The notes under the pieces were generated by a model that saw only the letters and a list, made by a program, of their open reading frames with translations, ran no database searches and was not told the origin of the DNA. A program made the position numbers and the translations under genes. A stretch of 52,715 nucleotides of DNA from Muribaculaceae bacterium. Its GTDB lineage: Bacteria; Bacteroidota; Bacteroidia; Bacteroidales; Muribaculaceae. Positions 28,493 to 37,398 of this stretch are shown one piece after another (position 1 is the stretch's first letter; each line of letters opens with the position of its first letter). The DNA lies in the NCBI GenBank assembly GCA_023666885.1, contig JAMPBB010000002.1, forward strand, positions 58,144 through 110,858, read 5' to 3'.

Positions 28493-30253
28493 TCACTGGC
28501 ACAGCAACCCTACAATATCGGATGCTATCTGCTCCGGTTCAAGATGATTTTCCTTAAGAATAGTTGAATAATCGTACCTGTCAGCAAACTCCTTTTTGAG
28601 CCCGTAACAGCTTACCATCATATCATTATCCACTCCGTAGAAACGGGCTATCTTCTCACCGAATCCGCCATCAAGCACACCGTCCTCAAGCGTCACTATC
28701 AGCCGGTGATTCTCCTTGAGCCCTTCAAGCATTTCCGTATCCACTCCGCTCAGGTATCGCGGGTTTATGAGCGTTACGTCCACACCTTTTTCCTTAAGCA
28801 GATCGGCAGCAGCCTCCCCACGGCCGAAGAAAGACCCGGCAGCTATAATGGCTACGTCCTTACCCGAACGCACCACTTCATATTTGTTCAGATCCGAATA
28901 ATCAGTGGGGAACGTACGTCCGCTTTCCACCACAGTGGAACCCGGTACTCTGACCGCTACGGGATATTGAGTCTGATCCATAGCCCAGTCAAGCATGGCC
29001 AGATACTCTTCTTTACACGTCGGTGCCAAATACACTATGCCGGGGATATTGCTCACAAGAGCTATGTCAAACCAGCCCAGATGCGTCACATCATTCATGC
29101 CGAGCGCCGTGCCATAGAAAATGCCTATTACAGCCGGGGATCCGTTTATGGACAAGTCCTGCGAAAGCTGATCGTATGCCCGCTGAAGGAACGAGCTTAC
29201 CACACCGAAGAAAGGCTTTCCTCCGCCCTTAGCTATACCTGATGCAAGAGCCACACCTTCCTGTTCGGCTATGCCCACGTCCACGAAATTCTTGCCGGCG
29301 GCCTCTCGCCTGTCAGGCGTAAATCCAATCACACCGGGAGTGCCGGCCGTAATGGCTACCACACTCGGATCCTTCTTCATCATTTCAAGCAAGTGTGTAG
29401 CCGTGACATCGCCATAGTCAGGAGTGTCATCATCCCTAAGAGGATTGCCTGTATGAATATCGAACGGCGCTCCGAAATGAAACGCCTCGCGATTCGCCTC
29501 GGCCGGAGCAAAGCCCTCGCCCTTCTGAGTATGGATGTGCACCACTACAGGAGTATCGGTGTCCTTCACCTCCCGGAACGCATCTATAAGGCGGCGCAAG
29601 TCATTTCCGTACGCCACATATTTATACTCAAAGCCCATAGCCTTGAATATATTGCACGGGCATGTACCGTTGCTTTCACGCAGCTCACGCAGGTTTGAAT
29701 ATATACCTCCATGATTTTCAGCTATGGACATTTCATTGTCGTTGACCACAATAATGAAATTGGACTTCAACGTGGCCGCATAGTCCAGACCCTCATATGC
29801 TTCACCACCGCTCAGTGATCCGTCGCCTATAAAGGCTATGATATTCTCCTTGCCGCCCCGCATATCACGAGCTTTGGCAAGGCCGCCTGCCAAGCTTATA
29901 CTGGTAGACGTGTGCCCAACAGTAAATATATCAGTGGGGCTTTCTTTCGGATTTGTATAACCTGAAACGGTATCATACTTAGCCGGATCCGTGAAGGCCG
30001 ACATACGTCCTGTAAGCATCTTATGCACGTAGCTCTGATGTGACACATCATATATTATCTTGTCATCCGGCAGATCAAATACATAATGTAACGCCAAGGT
30101 GGCTTCAACCACTCCGAGGTTCGGGCCTATATGTCCGCCATGGCGGCTCAACTTCTCAAGCAGCGTGGCACGCAGCTTGTCATTAAGAGTCTGTAGTTCA
30201 TCTATTGTCAGCCCTTTAAGGTCAGCGGCCGACTTTATATCATTCAGTTCCAT
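28493..30253 (-). CDS. DXS-like transketolase (1-deoxy-D-xylulose-5-phosphate synthase family)
   Basis: A 586-residue thiamine-diphosphate enzyme. The DXS layout is clear: SHQSYVHKMLTGR near the N-terminus, the cofactor motif GDGSLSGGEAYEGLDY ending in VVNDN, the FVDVGIAEQEG segment in the pyrimidine domain and a C-terminal transketolase domain. DXS makes deoxyxylulose phosphate for isoprenoids, thiamine and pyridoxal. It is shorter than typical DXS (about 620-640) and reads HGGHIGPNLGVVEAT, a variant I associate with a second DXS group in gut anaerobes, so the cell may have another, canonical dxs. It is last in the polyferredoxin operon. ATG 30253 is preferred over 30271. Confidence 0.75.
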   Translation of the reverse strand: MELNDIKSAADLKGLTIDELQTLNDKLRATLLEKLSRHGGHIGPNLGVVEATLALHYVFDLPDDKIIYDVSHQSYVHKMLTGRMSAFTDPAKYDTVSGYTNPKESPTDIFTVGHTSTSISLAGGLAKARDMRGGKENIIAFIGDGSLSGGEAYEGLDYAATLKSNFIIVVNDNEMSIAENHGGIYSNLRELRESNGTCPCNIFKAMGFEYKYVAYGNDLRRLIDAFREVKDTDTPVVVHIHTQKGEGFAPAEANREAFHFGAPFDIHTGNPLRDDDTPDYGDVTATHLLEMMKKDPSVVAITAGTPGVIGFTPDRREAAGKNFVDVGIAEQEGVALASGIAKGGGKPFFGVVSSFLQRAYDQLSQDLSINGSPAVIGIFYGTALGMNDVTHLGWFDIALVSNIPGIVYLAPTCKEEYLAMLDWAMDQTQYPVAVRVPGSTVVESGRTFPTDYSDLNKYEVVRSGKDVAIIAAGSFFGRGEAAADLLKEKGVDVTLINPRYLSGVDTEMLEGLKENHRLIVTLEDGVLDGGFGEKIARFYGVDNDMMVSCYGLKKEFADRYDYSTILKENHLEPEQIASDIVGLLCQ

Positions 30254-30282
30254 GAATATATAACACTTCACGTATAATTTGG

Positions 30283-31674
30283 TTATGCAAACGACCCATT
30301 TTTGAGTGACTCCACGATACCATCAATATGAGCTATTTTAGCCGGTATGTCTATCCCTTGAGGACAGTGTCCCTTGCATACCCCGCACCCAATACAGTGG
30401 GCAGCCTGACGCAGACGGGGAACTTTCCTGTCATATCCTATAAGGAAAGCACGCCTCGCCTCAGCATACTTGGGATCCTTGGCGCTTTCAGGAACATTGC
30501 CCTCGTTGACACATTTATTATAGTGTGAAAATATAGCCGGTATGTCAAGGCCATATGGGCACGGCATGCAATATTTACAATCGGTACACGGCACTGTAGG
30601 ATATTTTGCCACAATATTTGCAGCGCCTTCTAAAAATGCAAGCTCATCATCCGACAGAGGCTCAAGCGGACTGTACGTACGCAGATTATCCTTCAAGTGC
30701 TCCATGTATGTCATTCCGCTAAGTACAGTAAGCACTCCGGGATAATGGCCGGCAAAGCGGAACGCCCATGATGCCACGCTGTCATCAGGACGGCGCTGCT
30801 TCATCTGACCTATAAGATGGTCGTTCAGTTTTGCAAGACGGCCACCCAACAGAGGCTCCATTATCACAGCCGGTATGCCACGCTTCTGAAGCTCATTGTA
30901 CAGGTATTCCGCATTGGTGTTGCGCTCATTAATTTCCTTGGCATGCTTCCAGTCCACGTAGTTAAGCTGAATCTGCACGAAGTCCCACTTGTACTTATCA
31001 TGCACTGACAGCAGATAGTCAAACACCTCCACATCACCATGATATGAGAACCCGAGATTCCGTATCTGGCCGGCCTTGCGCTCAGCATCAAGAAAGTCAA
31101 GCATACCGTTATCTATATACCGGCCATTGAAACTTTCCATACCGCCCATACCTATGCCGTGAAGCAGCATATAGTCTATATGATCAGTCTGTAGTTCACG
31201 CAATGAATTCCGGTACATAGCCTCAGAGGCCTCACGGCTCCATGTCTCAGGCGAAAAATTGGACAGCTTTGTAGCTATGAAATACTTGTCGCGCGGATGT
31301 CGGCTTAAAGCTATGCCCATAGCATGCTCGCTCTGCCCCTTGCAGTAGGCCGGTGACGTATCGAAATAATTGATACCGTGTTCTATGGCATAGTCCACCT
31401 GACGGTTCACCTCCTCCTGATCTATCTCACTGTCTCCACTGCGGGCGCTACCGCCATCCACGGTGGGCAGGCGCATACATCCATATCCGAGTATCGACAC
31501 CGTGTCGCCCGAAGTGGGGCATACACGCATAGTCATCTCACCGCTTCCTGCCACAGAGGTTCCACCTGCGTCACTGGCGGATTTAGTGCATTTACCGGCA
31601 CATGAAGCCGCCAACGCAGCGCTTCCGGCAGCCATGACCTTAAGAAAGTCACGCCTATGCATATGATGTTTCAT
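30283..31674 (-). CDS. Tat-exported aldo/keto reductase with 4Fe-4S domain
   Basis: A 463-residue protein. The N-terminus has a twin-arginine signal (HRRDFLKVMAAG) with a lipobox-like LAASC, implying a folded, membrane-anchored protein outside the cytoplasm. The middle is an aldo/keto reductase barrel (GINYFDTSPAYCKG, DYMLLHG). The C-terminal 100 residues carry two ferredoxin-type clusters (CTDCKYCMPCPYGL and CIGCGVCKGHCPQG). It is probably an electron-carrying oxidoreductase of unknown substrate. It lies between the polyferredoxin and the DXS-like gene with gaps of 15 and 29 bases. Confidence 0.85.
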   Translation of the reverse strand: MKHHMHRRDFLKVMAAGSAALAASCAGKCTKSASDAGGTSVAGSGEMTMRVCPTSGDTVSILGYGCMRLPTVDGGSARSGDSEIDQEEVNRQVDYAIEHGINYFDTSPAYCKGQSEHAMGIALSRHPRDKYFIATKLSNFSPETWSREASEAMYRNSLRELQTDHIDYMLLHGIGMGGMESFNGRYIDNGMLDFLDAERKAGQIRNLGFSYHGDVEVFDYLLSVHDKYKWDFVQIQLNYVDWKHAKEINERNTNAEYLYNELQKRGIPAVIMEPLLGGRLAKLNDHLIGQMKQRRPDDSVASWAFRFAGHYPGVLTVLSGMTYMEHLKDNLRTYSPLEPLSDDELAFLEGAANIVAKYPTVPCTDCKYCMPCPYGLDIPAIFSHYNKCVNEGNVPESAKDPKYAEARRAFLIGYDRKVPRLRQAAHCIGCGVCKGHCPQGIDIPAKIAHIDGIVESLKNGSFA

Positions 31675-31689
31675 AATAAAGATTCACAT

Positions 31690-33198
31690 TTAAATAATAC
31701 GATGTTTTTCATGGCCCACTACATGGATAGCGCTTAACGGGCGCACAGGACATAAGTTTTCACATGCACCGCATCCTATGCACCGCTCCTCATCCACCAC
31801 AGGCACGAGCGGGCTGTCAGGATTGTCAGCCTTCAATGTTATCATTGAAATGGCACCGACGGGACAATGCCGCTCGCAGTTGCCACACCTCACTCCTTCC
31901 GATGCTGAAAGGCAGTCCTGAATAGTCACCACTGCATGTCCTACCTGCGTAGCGCATTTTTCCGAGAGGTCAATAGGCTTTATAGCCCCCGCAGGGCACA
32001 CCGTAGCACAGCTGTTACACTCCGGTCGGCAATACCCCCGGTCATATTCCACCACAGGCTGCATAAACGTTGCGGCCTCCATGGACGGACGCAGCACACC
32101 GTTAGGACACGCCTGAATACATAACTGACAGGCCACACAGTTACGCTCAAGATTCTTGATGCTCAACGCCCCCGGTGGCACAATCCGTGGCCTATCCGTG
32201 CGAGGCTGCTTGTCAATAATCTCTGCAAGGCCGCCGTCAGTAGATTTAGCCATGACGCGGCCTACTGCGCCGCCCACCATTAGAGCGCCCACCGAGAGCA
32301 TAGCCCTGCGTCCACCGTTTACAGCGGTGTCATCACGCTTATCATCTTCACTTTCCGGATGTATATATCGTATAGCGCCCGTGCTGCACTCCCCTATACA
32401 ATCCATGCAAGCCACGCAGCGCGTATAGTCTATCTTGTGATTTACCGCATCAATACATGATGATTTACAGTTACGGGCACATTTCTTGCAGCCGTTGCAC
32501 TTATCCACATCTATTACAGGCTTTAGCCATGAATAACGGCCAAGATAACCCAAAACGGTTCCTACGGGGCATATACTGTTGCAGTAAATGCGCCCTCCGA
32601 ACCAAGCCATACATGCTACCACGGCCAGCGTAACGCCGGCCACTATCATAAGCGCGGCAGGGAGCAAGCGGACAGGAGTGCGATAGAACATATAGCTGTC
32701 AGCATCCTCAGCGGCATCGGCCAGCAGATTATTGCACATATCATACAGCGGCGACATAAAAGCTGACATTATACGCCCGAATTCGCTATAAGGCTCCACT
32801 AATGCGGCAAGCGAGGTAAGGCCGAGCGCTATGACTGCGATGAAACCCACCAGAAAGCATATTCTGATCAGGGTAAGCGGCGGCCTGTAGCCGAATCGGT
32901 TAATCCTGTTTTTACGCTTCCCTACACGGCCCCTTATATGGTTAATAATGTCCTGCAATACGCCAAGCGGGCACAGCACGGAGCAGTACGCCCTACCAAA
33001 CAGAAGTGTCATCATTATCAAAATGACTATAGCCATGATGTTTAGCGAAAGTACCGCAGGTACCACCTGCAGCTTGGCTATCCACCCCCACATAGATGCA
33101 GCCGTCCCCGTAAAATCAAGGAACAACAACGATATGGCTAAGAAACACAGCAGCGCAAACACTATTCGCAATGTCCTCAACCTATTTTTTCTTTTCAT
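31690..33198 (-). CDS. NapH/NapG-like membrane polyferredoxin
   Basis: A 502-residue iron-sulfur membrane protein. The first 200 residues have about four hydrophobic helices and the NapH motifs YCSVLCPLG (71-79) and YCNSICPVG (205-213). Two ferredoxin clusters follow (CNGCKKCARNC and CVACMDCIGEC, 235-271). Then comes an internal RRAMLSVGALMVGGAVG (297-313), resembling a NapG-type twin-arginine segment. Four more Cys groups follow: CVACQLCIQAC, CNSCATVC, CGNCERHC and CIGCGACENLC. It likely passes electrons across the inner membrane, perhaps to the exported aldo/keto reductase. Confidence 0.85.
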   Translation of the reverse strand: MKRKNRLRTLRIVFALLCFLAISLLFLDFTGTAASMWGWIAKLQVVPAVLSLNIMAIVILIMMTLLFGRAYCSVLCPLGVLQDIINHIRGRVGKRKNRINRFGYRPPLTLIRICFLVGFIAVIALGLTSLAALVEPYSEFGRIMSAFMSPLYDMCNNLLADAAEDADSYMFYRTPVRLLPAALMIVAGVTLAVVACMAWFGGRIYCNSICPVGTVLGYLGRYSWLKPVIDVDKCNGCKKCARNCKSSCIDAVNHKIDYTRCVACMDCIGECSTGAIRYIHPESEDDKRDDTAVNGGRRAMLSVGALMVGGAVGRVMAKSTDGGLAEIIDKQPRTDRPRIVPPGALSIKNLERNCVACQLCIQACPNGVLRPSMEAATFMQPVVEYDRGYCRPECNSCATVCPAGAIKPIDLSEKCATQVGHAVVTIQDCLSASEGVRCGNCERHCPVGAISMITLKADNPDSPLVPVVDEERCIGCGACENLCPVRPLSAIHVVGHEKHRII

Positions 33199-33220
33199 AG
33201 TCTAAATTACTTTTCCAGTA

Positions 33221-33228
33221 CAAAAATA
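33221..33228 (-). promoter_or_regulatory. -7 promoter box for the polyferredoxin operon
   Basis: TATTTTTG on the minus strand, 22 bases before the ATG at 33198. A TTTG about 21 bases upstream could be the -33 box. Confidence 0.62.
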
Positions 33229-33322
33229 AATATTTTAAATCAAAATTGCCAAATATGACTATCATTTGGGTACAAAAGCATCTTTTTAACATCAATTATT
33301 TGCAATTACGGCATCAAGCACA

Positions 33323-33330
33323 TATCTTTA
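33323..33330 (+). promoter_or_regulatory. Weak -7 promoter box for the yqgE gene
   Basis: TATCTTTA differs from TAnnTTTG only in the last base and lies 21 bases before the ATG at 33352. Confidence 0.35.
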
Positions 33331-33351
33331 CTTGAAAATTTACCTGATATT

Positions 33352-33960
33352 ATGCTTGACTACGATAATCTGATATTCAACATTGACATTGAATCGCCGC
33401 GGCCACATCCGGGCGCGCTCCTCGTGGCCGAGCCATTCATGGTCGATGCCTACTTCCGCCACTCCGTGGTGTGCATAGTGGAGTACGGTGAGGACGTCAC
33501 ATCCATGGGCATAGTGCTCAATCACTCCACCGGCTACACCCTTCAGGGTCTGGTAAGCGAAGTTACACGTGAGGAGCCTGTGACAGTGTACTGTGGCGGC
33601 CCGCTGTCATGTGACCGTCTGTATTACGTCCACACCCTCGGCTCTCGGCTCATACCCGGAGCCCGCCAGATAGCACCGGGATTATACATAGGAGGCGACT
33701 TCGAGGCCATGATATCTTACGTAAATGACGGACTGCCCATAGACGGCCGCGTGCGCTTTTTCGTAGGCTACAGCGGCTGGAGCTCCGAACAGCTTGATGC
33801 CGAAATACAACAAAACACATGGGCCGTCACCGAACTCATGTCGCCCCCGGGCATAGCCCTTACGGAAAGTGATGATGCGTATTGGCATAGACATGTGCGT
33901 GCTATGGGCAAGGCTTTCAGAGGTTGGCTATATCATCCACGCAACCCACAGTGCAACTGA
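33352..33960 (+). CDS. YqgE/AlgH family protein
   Basis: A 202-residue protein with the YqgE/AlgH pattern: HPGALLVAEPFMVDAYF, then SVVCIVEYGED and GIVLNHSTGY, with YCGGPLSCDRLYYVH and FFVGYSGWSSEQL further on. The family is widespread and its molecular function is uncertain; AlgH was linked to alginate control in Pseudomonas. No signal peptide or membrane helix is present. It lies alone, 51 bases before the protease gene, which has its own promoter. Confidence 0.92.
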   Translation: MLDYDNLIFNIDIESPRPHPGALLVAEPFMVDAYFRHSVVCIVEYGEDVTSMGIVLNHSTGYTLQGLVSEVTREEPVTVYCGGPLSCDRLYYVHTLGSRLIPGARQIAPGLYIGGDFEAMISYVNDGLPIDGRVRFFVGYSGWSSEQLDAEIQQNTWAVTELMSPPGIALTESDDAYWHRHVRAMGKAFRGWLYHPRNPQCN

Positions 33961-33975
33961 TTCAAAGAAAATGCT

Positions 33976-33983
33976 TATTTTTG
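33976..33983 (+). promoter_or_regulatory. -7 promoter box for the tricorn-like protease
   Basis: TATTTTTG, 28 bases before the ATG at 34012 and 16 bases after the yqgE stop. Confidence 0.6.
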
Positions 33984-34011
33984 CACCAAAACAACCCAAT
34001 CATACAAAAAC

Positions 34012-37000
34012 ATGAAAAGAACAATCATTCCGGCGCTTATAGCCTGCGCAGCGGCCTCAGCTTCTGCCTCCGAAGCGCCGTTGTGGCTCCGCGATGTGGC
34101 CATATCGCCGGACGGTGCCACCGTTGCCTTCACCTATAGAGGCGACATTTTCACAGTGCCCGTTTCAGGTGGCCAAGCCAAGCAGATCACAAGCCACAAA
34201 GCCTATGACAGCAAGCCTGTATGGACTCCCGACGGAAGCCGCATAGCATTCCGCAGTAACCGTGAAGGCACTGATGACATATACATTGTCAATGCCACAG
34301 GCGGAACGGCTACACGCCTCACCACATCATCGGGCGTGGAGACACCCATAGCATTCCTCAACGAAAAACAGCTCCTGTTTTCCGAATCAGGTATGCCCGG
34401 ACGTACTACTGCTCAGGCTCCATTCCTCGGCCAGACATATACCATTGATGTAACCCGCCCGGGCACACGTCCGTCACTGTATATATCCCTGCCCATAGGA
34501 GCCGCCGATGTAAATGCCGACGGCCGCATGCTGTATCATGACCGCAAAGGATTCGAGGATCCTCTGCGCAAGCATGAACGCTCCAGCGCTACGAGCGACA
34601 TATGGCTCTATGACAACGGCAAGTTTACACAGCTTACCACCTTCAATGGCCATGACATAAATCCCGTATGGTCACCTAACGCGGATGAATTCTATTTTGT
34701 AAGTGAAGAGGACGGCACCCTAAACGTGTATGCACGCTCCATTGACGGCAAGAGCAAGCGTCAGCTTACCAAATTCACGAAGCATCCGGTTCGCTCGCTA
34801 TCGGCCTCACGCAAAGGCACACTTGCATTCAGCTGGGACGGCGAAATATACACACTGGCTCCCGGTGCCGCAGAACCCACAAAACTAAATGTGTCAGTAG
34901 TAACTGATGACTATGATTCTGATCTGATAAAGGCTCTGCGCAACTATGGCGCCACCGACATGGCCGTAAGCCCCAGCGGCGAGGAAGTGGCATTCGTGAT
35001 ACGTGGTGAAATCTACGTCACTTCAGTAAAATACAAAACCACCAAGCGCATTACCGACACTCCCGATCAGGAACGCTGCCTGAGCTTCTCGCCTGATGGC
35101 CGCACATTGGTATACGACAGTGACCGCAACGGAAAGTGGCAGCTGTTTACCACCACCATCAAGAATCCGGCAGAAAAGAATTTCACATACGCTACCGAGC
35201 TTGTAGAAGAGCCGCTGTACAGCTGCGCCACCACAGCACAGCAGCCGGAATTCAGCCCTGACGGCAAGAAGGTTGCTTTCCTGGAGAACCGTACCGAGCT
35301 TCGTGTGATAGATTTAAAATCAAAGGAAGTAAATACTGCTCTTGACGGTAAATACAACTACTCATACACCGATGGCGATGTAAGCTACACTTGGAGCCCT
35401 GACAGCAAATGGTTCCTTGTTGACTACATAGGCACAGGCGGCTGGAACAATACCGACATTGCGCTTGCCAAAGCTGACGGCACCGAAGTGATAGACCTCA
35501 CTGAAAGCGGTTACAGCGACAGCAATCCCAAATGGGTGCTCGGAGGTAAGGGCCTTGTATACTCCACCGGCAAGTACGGCATGAAAGCCCACGGCAGCTG
35601 GGGCAATCAGCTTGATGCCGTTCTGATGGTACTTGACTCAGAGGCTTGGGATGACTTTAACATGACCGAGGAAGAAGCCGCTCTGAAGGAAAAAGAATCA
35701 AAGGATAGCTCCGATAAGGCCGAGGACAAGAAGGCTGATGATAAGAAGAAGGATAAAAAGGGCAAAAAGAACGACAAGGCTTCCGACAAGGACAAGGAAC
35801 CCGCTGTAAAGCCGCTTGAATTTGACCTGGCCAACCGCCGCTACCGTATGGCTCGCCTCACACCCTCCTCATCATCTATGGGCGACTTTTATCTCTCGCC
35901 CAAGGGCGACAAGTTCTACTACGTAGCCTCAGCTACTGAAGGCGGAGCCAACCTTATGTGCCGCGACCTGAAGAAAGGCGACACCAAAGTTCTGGCCAAA
36001 GGCATATCCGGCGGACTTGTTCCTGACAAGAAAGGTGAAAACCTGTTCCTTATAAGCTGGAACGGGATGAAAAAGATAAATCTAGCCAATGGTTCAACCG
36101 AGAACATAGAATTCGAGGCACCTTATGACCGCCATCCGTCACTTGAACGCGAGTACATGTATAACCACATGTTGAGTCAGGTAAAGGACAAGTTCTACGA
36201 TGCCAACCTCCACGGTGTAGACTGGGACGGCTATGGCGAGCATTACCGCAAATTCCTTCCCCATATCAACAATAACCGCGACTTTGCCAACCTCCTAAGC
36301 GAGATTCTGGGTGAGCTCAACGCCTCACATACCGGTGGACGTGCCGGCTCATTCTATAATGACTACTCCGGCCAGTTCATGTCAGTGGCTTCATTAGGCG
36401 CATACTATGATCCTGAATACAAAGGTGAAGGCCTGAAAGTAACGGAAGTTCTGGCTCGTGGACCTCTTGCCACCAAGAAGGCCGATGTGAAACCCGGCGA
36501 CATTATCATGGCCATAGACGGCGTGACCATTGCTCCTGAAGCTGACTACAACTCACTCCTTGAAGGCAAAGCCGGCCGCAGAGTACGCCTCAACGTACAG
36601 AAAGCTGACGGCACCACTAAGGAAGTAACCGTGAAGCCAATAAGCGCCGGAACACAAAGTTCGCTGCTTTACCAGCGCTGGGTAGAACGCAATGAAGCCA
36701 TAGTCGACAGCATATCAGGTGGCCGCATAGGATACGTACATGTACAGGGCATGAACACCCCCAGCTTCCAGACTGTATATGACCGCCTGCTCGGCAAGTA
36801 CCGCAACTGTGATGCCGTGGTGGTGGACACCCGCTATAATGGCGGCGGCTGGCTGCACAACGACATCGCCCTGCTGCTTAACGGCAAGGAATATGTACGC
36901 TTCATGCCGCGCGGTCAGTATATAGGCAGCGAGCCATTCTCACAGTGGACCAAGCCATCGGCCATGCTTGTCAACGAAAGTAACTACTCCGATGCCCATG

Positions 37001-37281
37001 GCACGCCGTTCGTTTACCAGACACTTGGCATAGGCGATGTGGTAGGCGCTCCCATACCCGGCACCATGACAGCCGTATGGTGGGAGAATCAGATAGATTC
37101 CGACATAGTATTCGGCATTCCGCAGGTAACAAGCGTGGATATGCAGGGAAATGTCCTTGAAAATCATCAGCTCAACCCCGATGTGCTCATCATAAATCAG
37201 CCCGGCGATGTGGTAGCCGGCCGTGATGCACAGCTCGAAGGAGCTGTAAAGCACCTTATGAACAAGGTGGCGAAAAAATAA
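34012..37281 (+). CDS. Tricorn-like S41 family peptidase
   Basis: A 1089-residue secreted protease. After a short signal peptide (IPALIACAAASASA), two WD40/TolB-like beta-propeller regions (for example AISPDGATVAFTYRGDIF) fill about 25-520. A charged Lys/Asp/Glu-rich segment lies at about 555-605, followed by more propeller, a helical bundle, a PDZ domain (about 800-885) and the S41 core. Residues matching the tricorn catalytic set are Ser772-His773 (LNASHTGGR), Ser993-Asp994 (NYSDAH) and Glu1050 (LENHQLNPD). Such enzymes degrade oligopeptides in the periplasm. A weak hairpin follows at 37311. Confidence 0.92.
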   Translation: MKRTIIPALIACAAASASASEAPLWLRDVAISPDGATVAFTYRGDIFTVPVSGGQAKQITSHKAYDSKPVWTPDGSRIAFRSNREGTDDIYIVNATGGTATRLTTSSGVETPIAFLNEKQLLFSESGMPGRTTAQAPFLGQTYTIDVTRPGTRPSLYISLPIGAADVNADGRMLYHDRKGFEDPLRKHERSSATSDIWLYDNGKFTQLTTFNGHDINPVWSPNADEFYFVSEEDGTLNVYARSIDGKSKRQLTKFTKHPVRSLSASRKGTLAFSWDGEIYTLAPGAAEPTKLNVSVVTDDYDSDLIKALRNYGATDMAVSPSGEEVAFVIRGEIYVTSVKYKTTKRITDTPDQERCLSFSPDGRTLVYDSDRNGKWQLFTTTIKNPAEKNFTYATELVEEPLYSCATTAQQPEFSPDGKKVAFLENRTELRVIDLKSKEVNTALDGKYNYSYTDGDVSYTWSPDSKWFLVDYIGTGGWNNTDIALAKADGTEVIDLTESGYSDSNPKWVLGGKGLVYSTGKYGMKAHGSWGNQLDAVLMVLDSEAWDDFNMTEEEAALKEKESKDSSDKAEDKKADDKKKDKKGKKNDKASDKDKEPAVKPLEFDLANRRYRMARLTPSSSSMGDFYLSPKGDKFYYVASATEGGANLMCRDLKKGDTKVLAKGISGGLVPDKKGENLFLISWNGMKKINLANGSTENIEFEAPYDRHPSLEREYMYNHMLSQVKDKFYDANLHGVDWDGYGEHYRKFLPHINNNRDFANLLSEILGELNASHTGGRAGSFYNDYSGQFMSVASLGAYYDPEYKGEGLKVTEVLARGPLATKKADVKPGDIIMAIDGVTIAPEADYNSLLEGKAGRRVRLNVQKADGTTKEVTVKPISAGTQSSLLYQRWVERNEAIVDSISGGRIGYVHVQGMNTPSFQTVYDRLLGKYRNCDAVVVDTRYNGGGWLHNDIALLLNGKEYVRFMPRGQYIGSEPFSQWTKPSAMLVNESNYSDAHGTPFVYQTLGIGDVVGAPIPGTMTAVWWENQIDSDIVFGIPQVTSVDMQGNVLENHQLNPDVLIINQPGDVVAGRDAQLEGAVKHLMNKVAKK

Positions 37282-37310
37282 TCTGTAGTATATCTACCCT
37301 ATAACCTTTG

Positions 37311-37338
37311 AGGTCCGTGGCCATAAAGTCACGGGCCT
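37311..37338 (+). terminator. Hairpin after the tricorn-like protease
   Basis: aggtccgtg pairs with cacgggcct (9 bp with one G-T pair), 30 bases after the stop, with a CT-rich tail. It is a moderate terminator candidate. Confidence 0.5.
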
Positions 37339-37369
37339 CTCTATTTCAACAATATTTTGTACCTTTGCG

Positions 37370-37377
37370 CCGAATTC
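37370..37377 (+). promoter_or_regulatory. -7 promoter box for the helicase gene
   Basis: TACCTTTG, 21 bases before the ATG at 37399. No convincing -33 box. Confidence 0.55.
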
Positions 37378-37398
37378 ATAATGATATACTGATACGTG

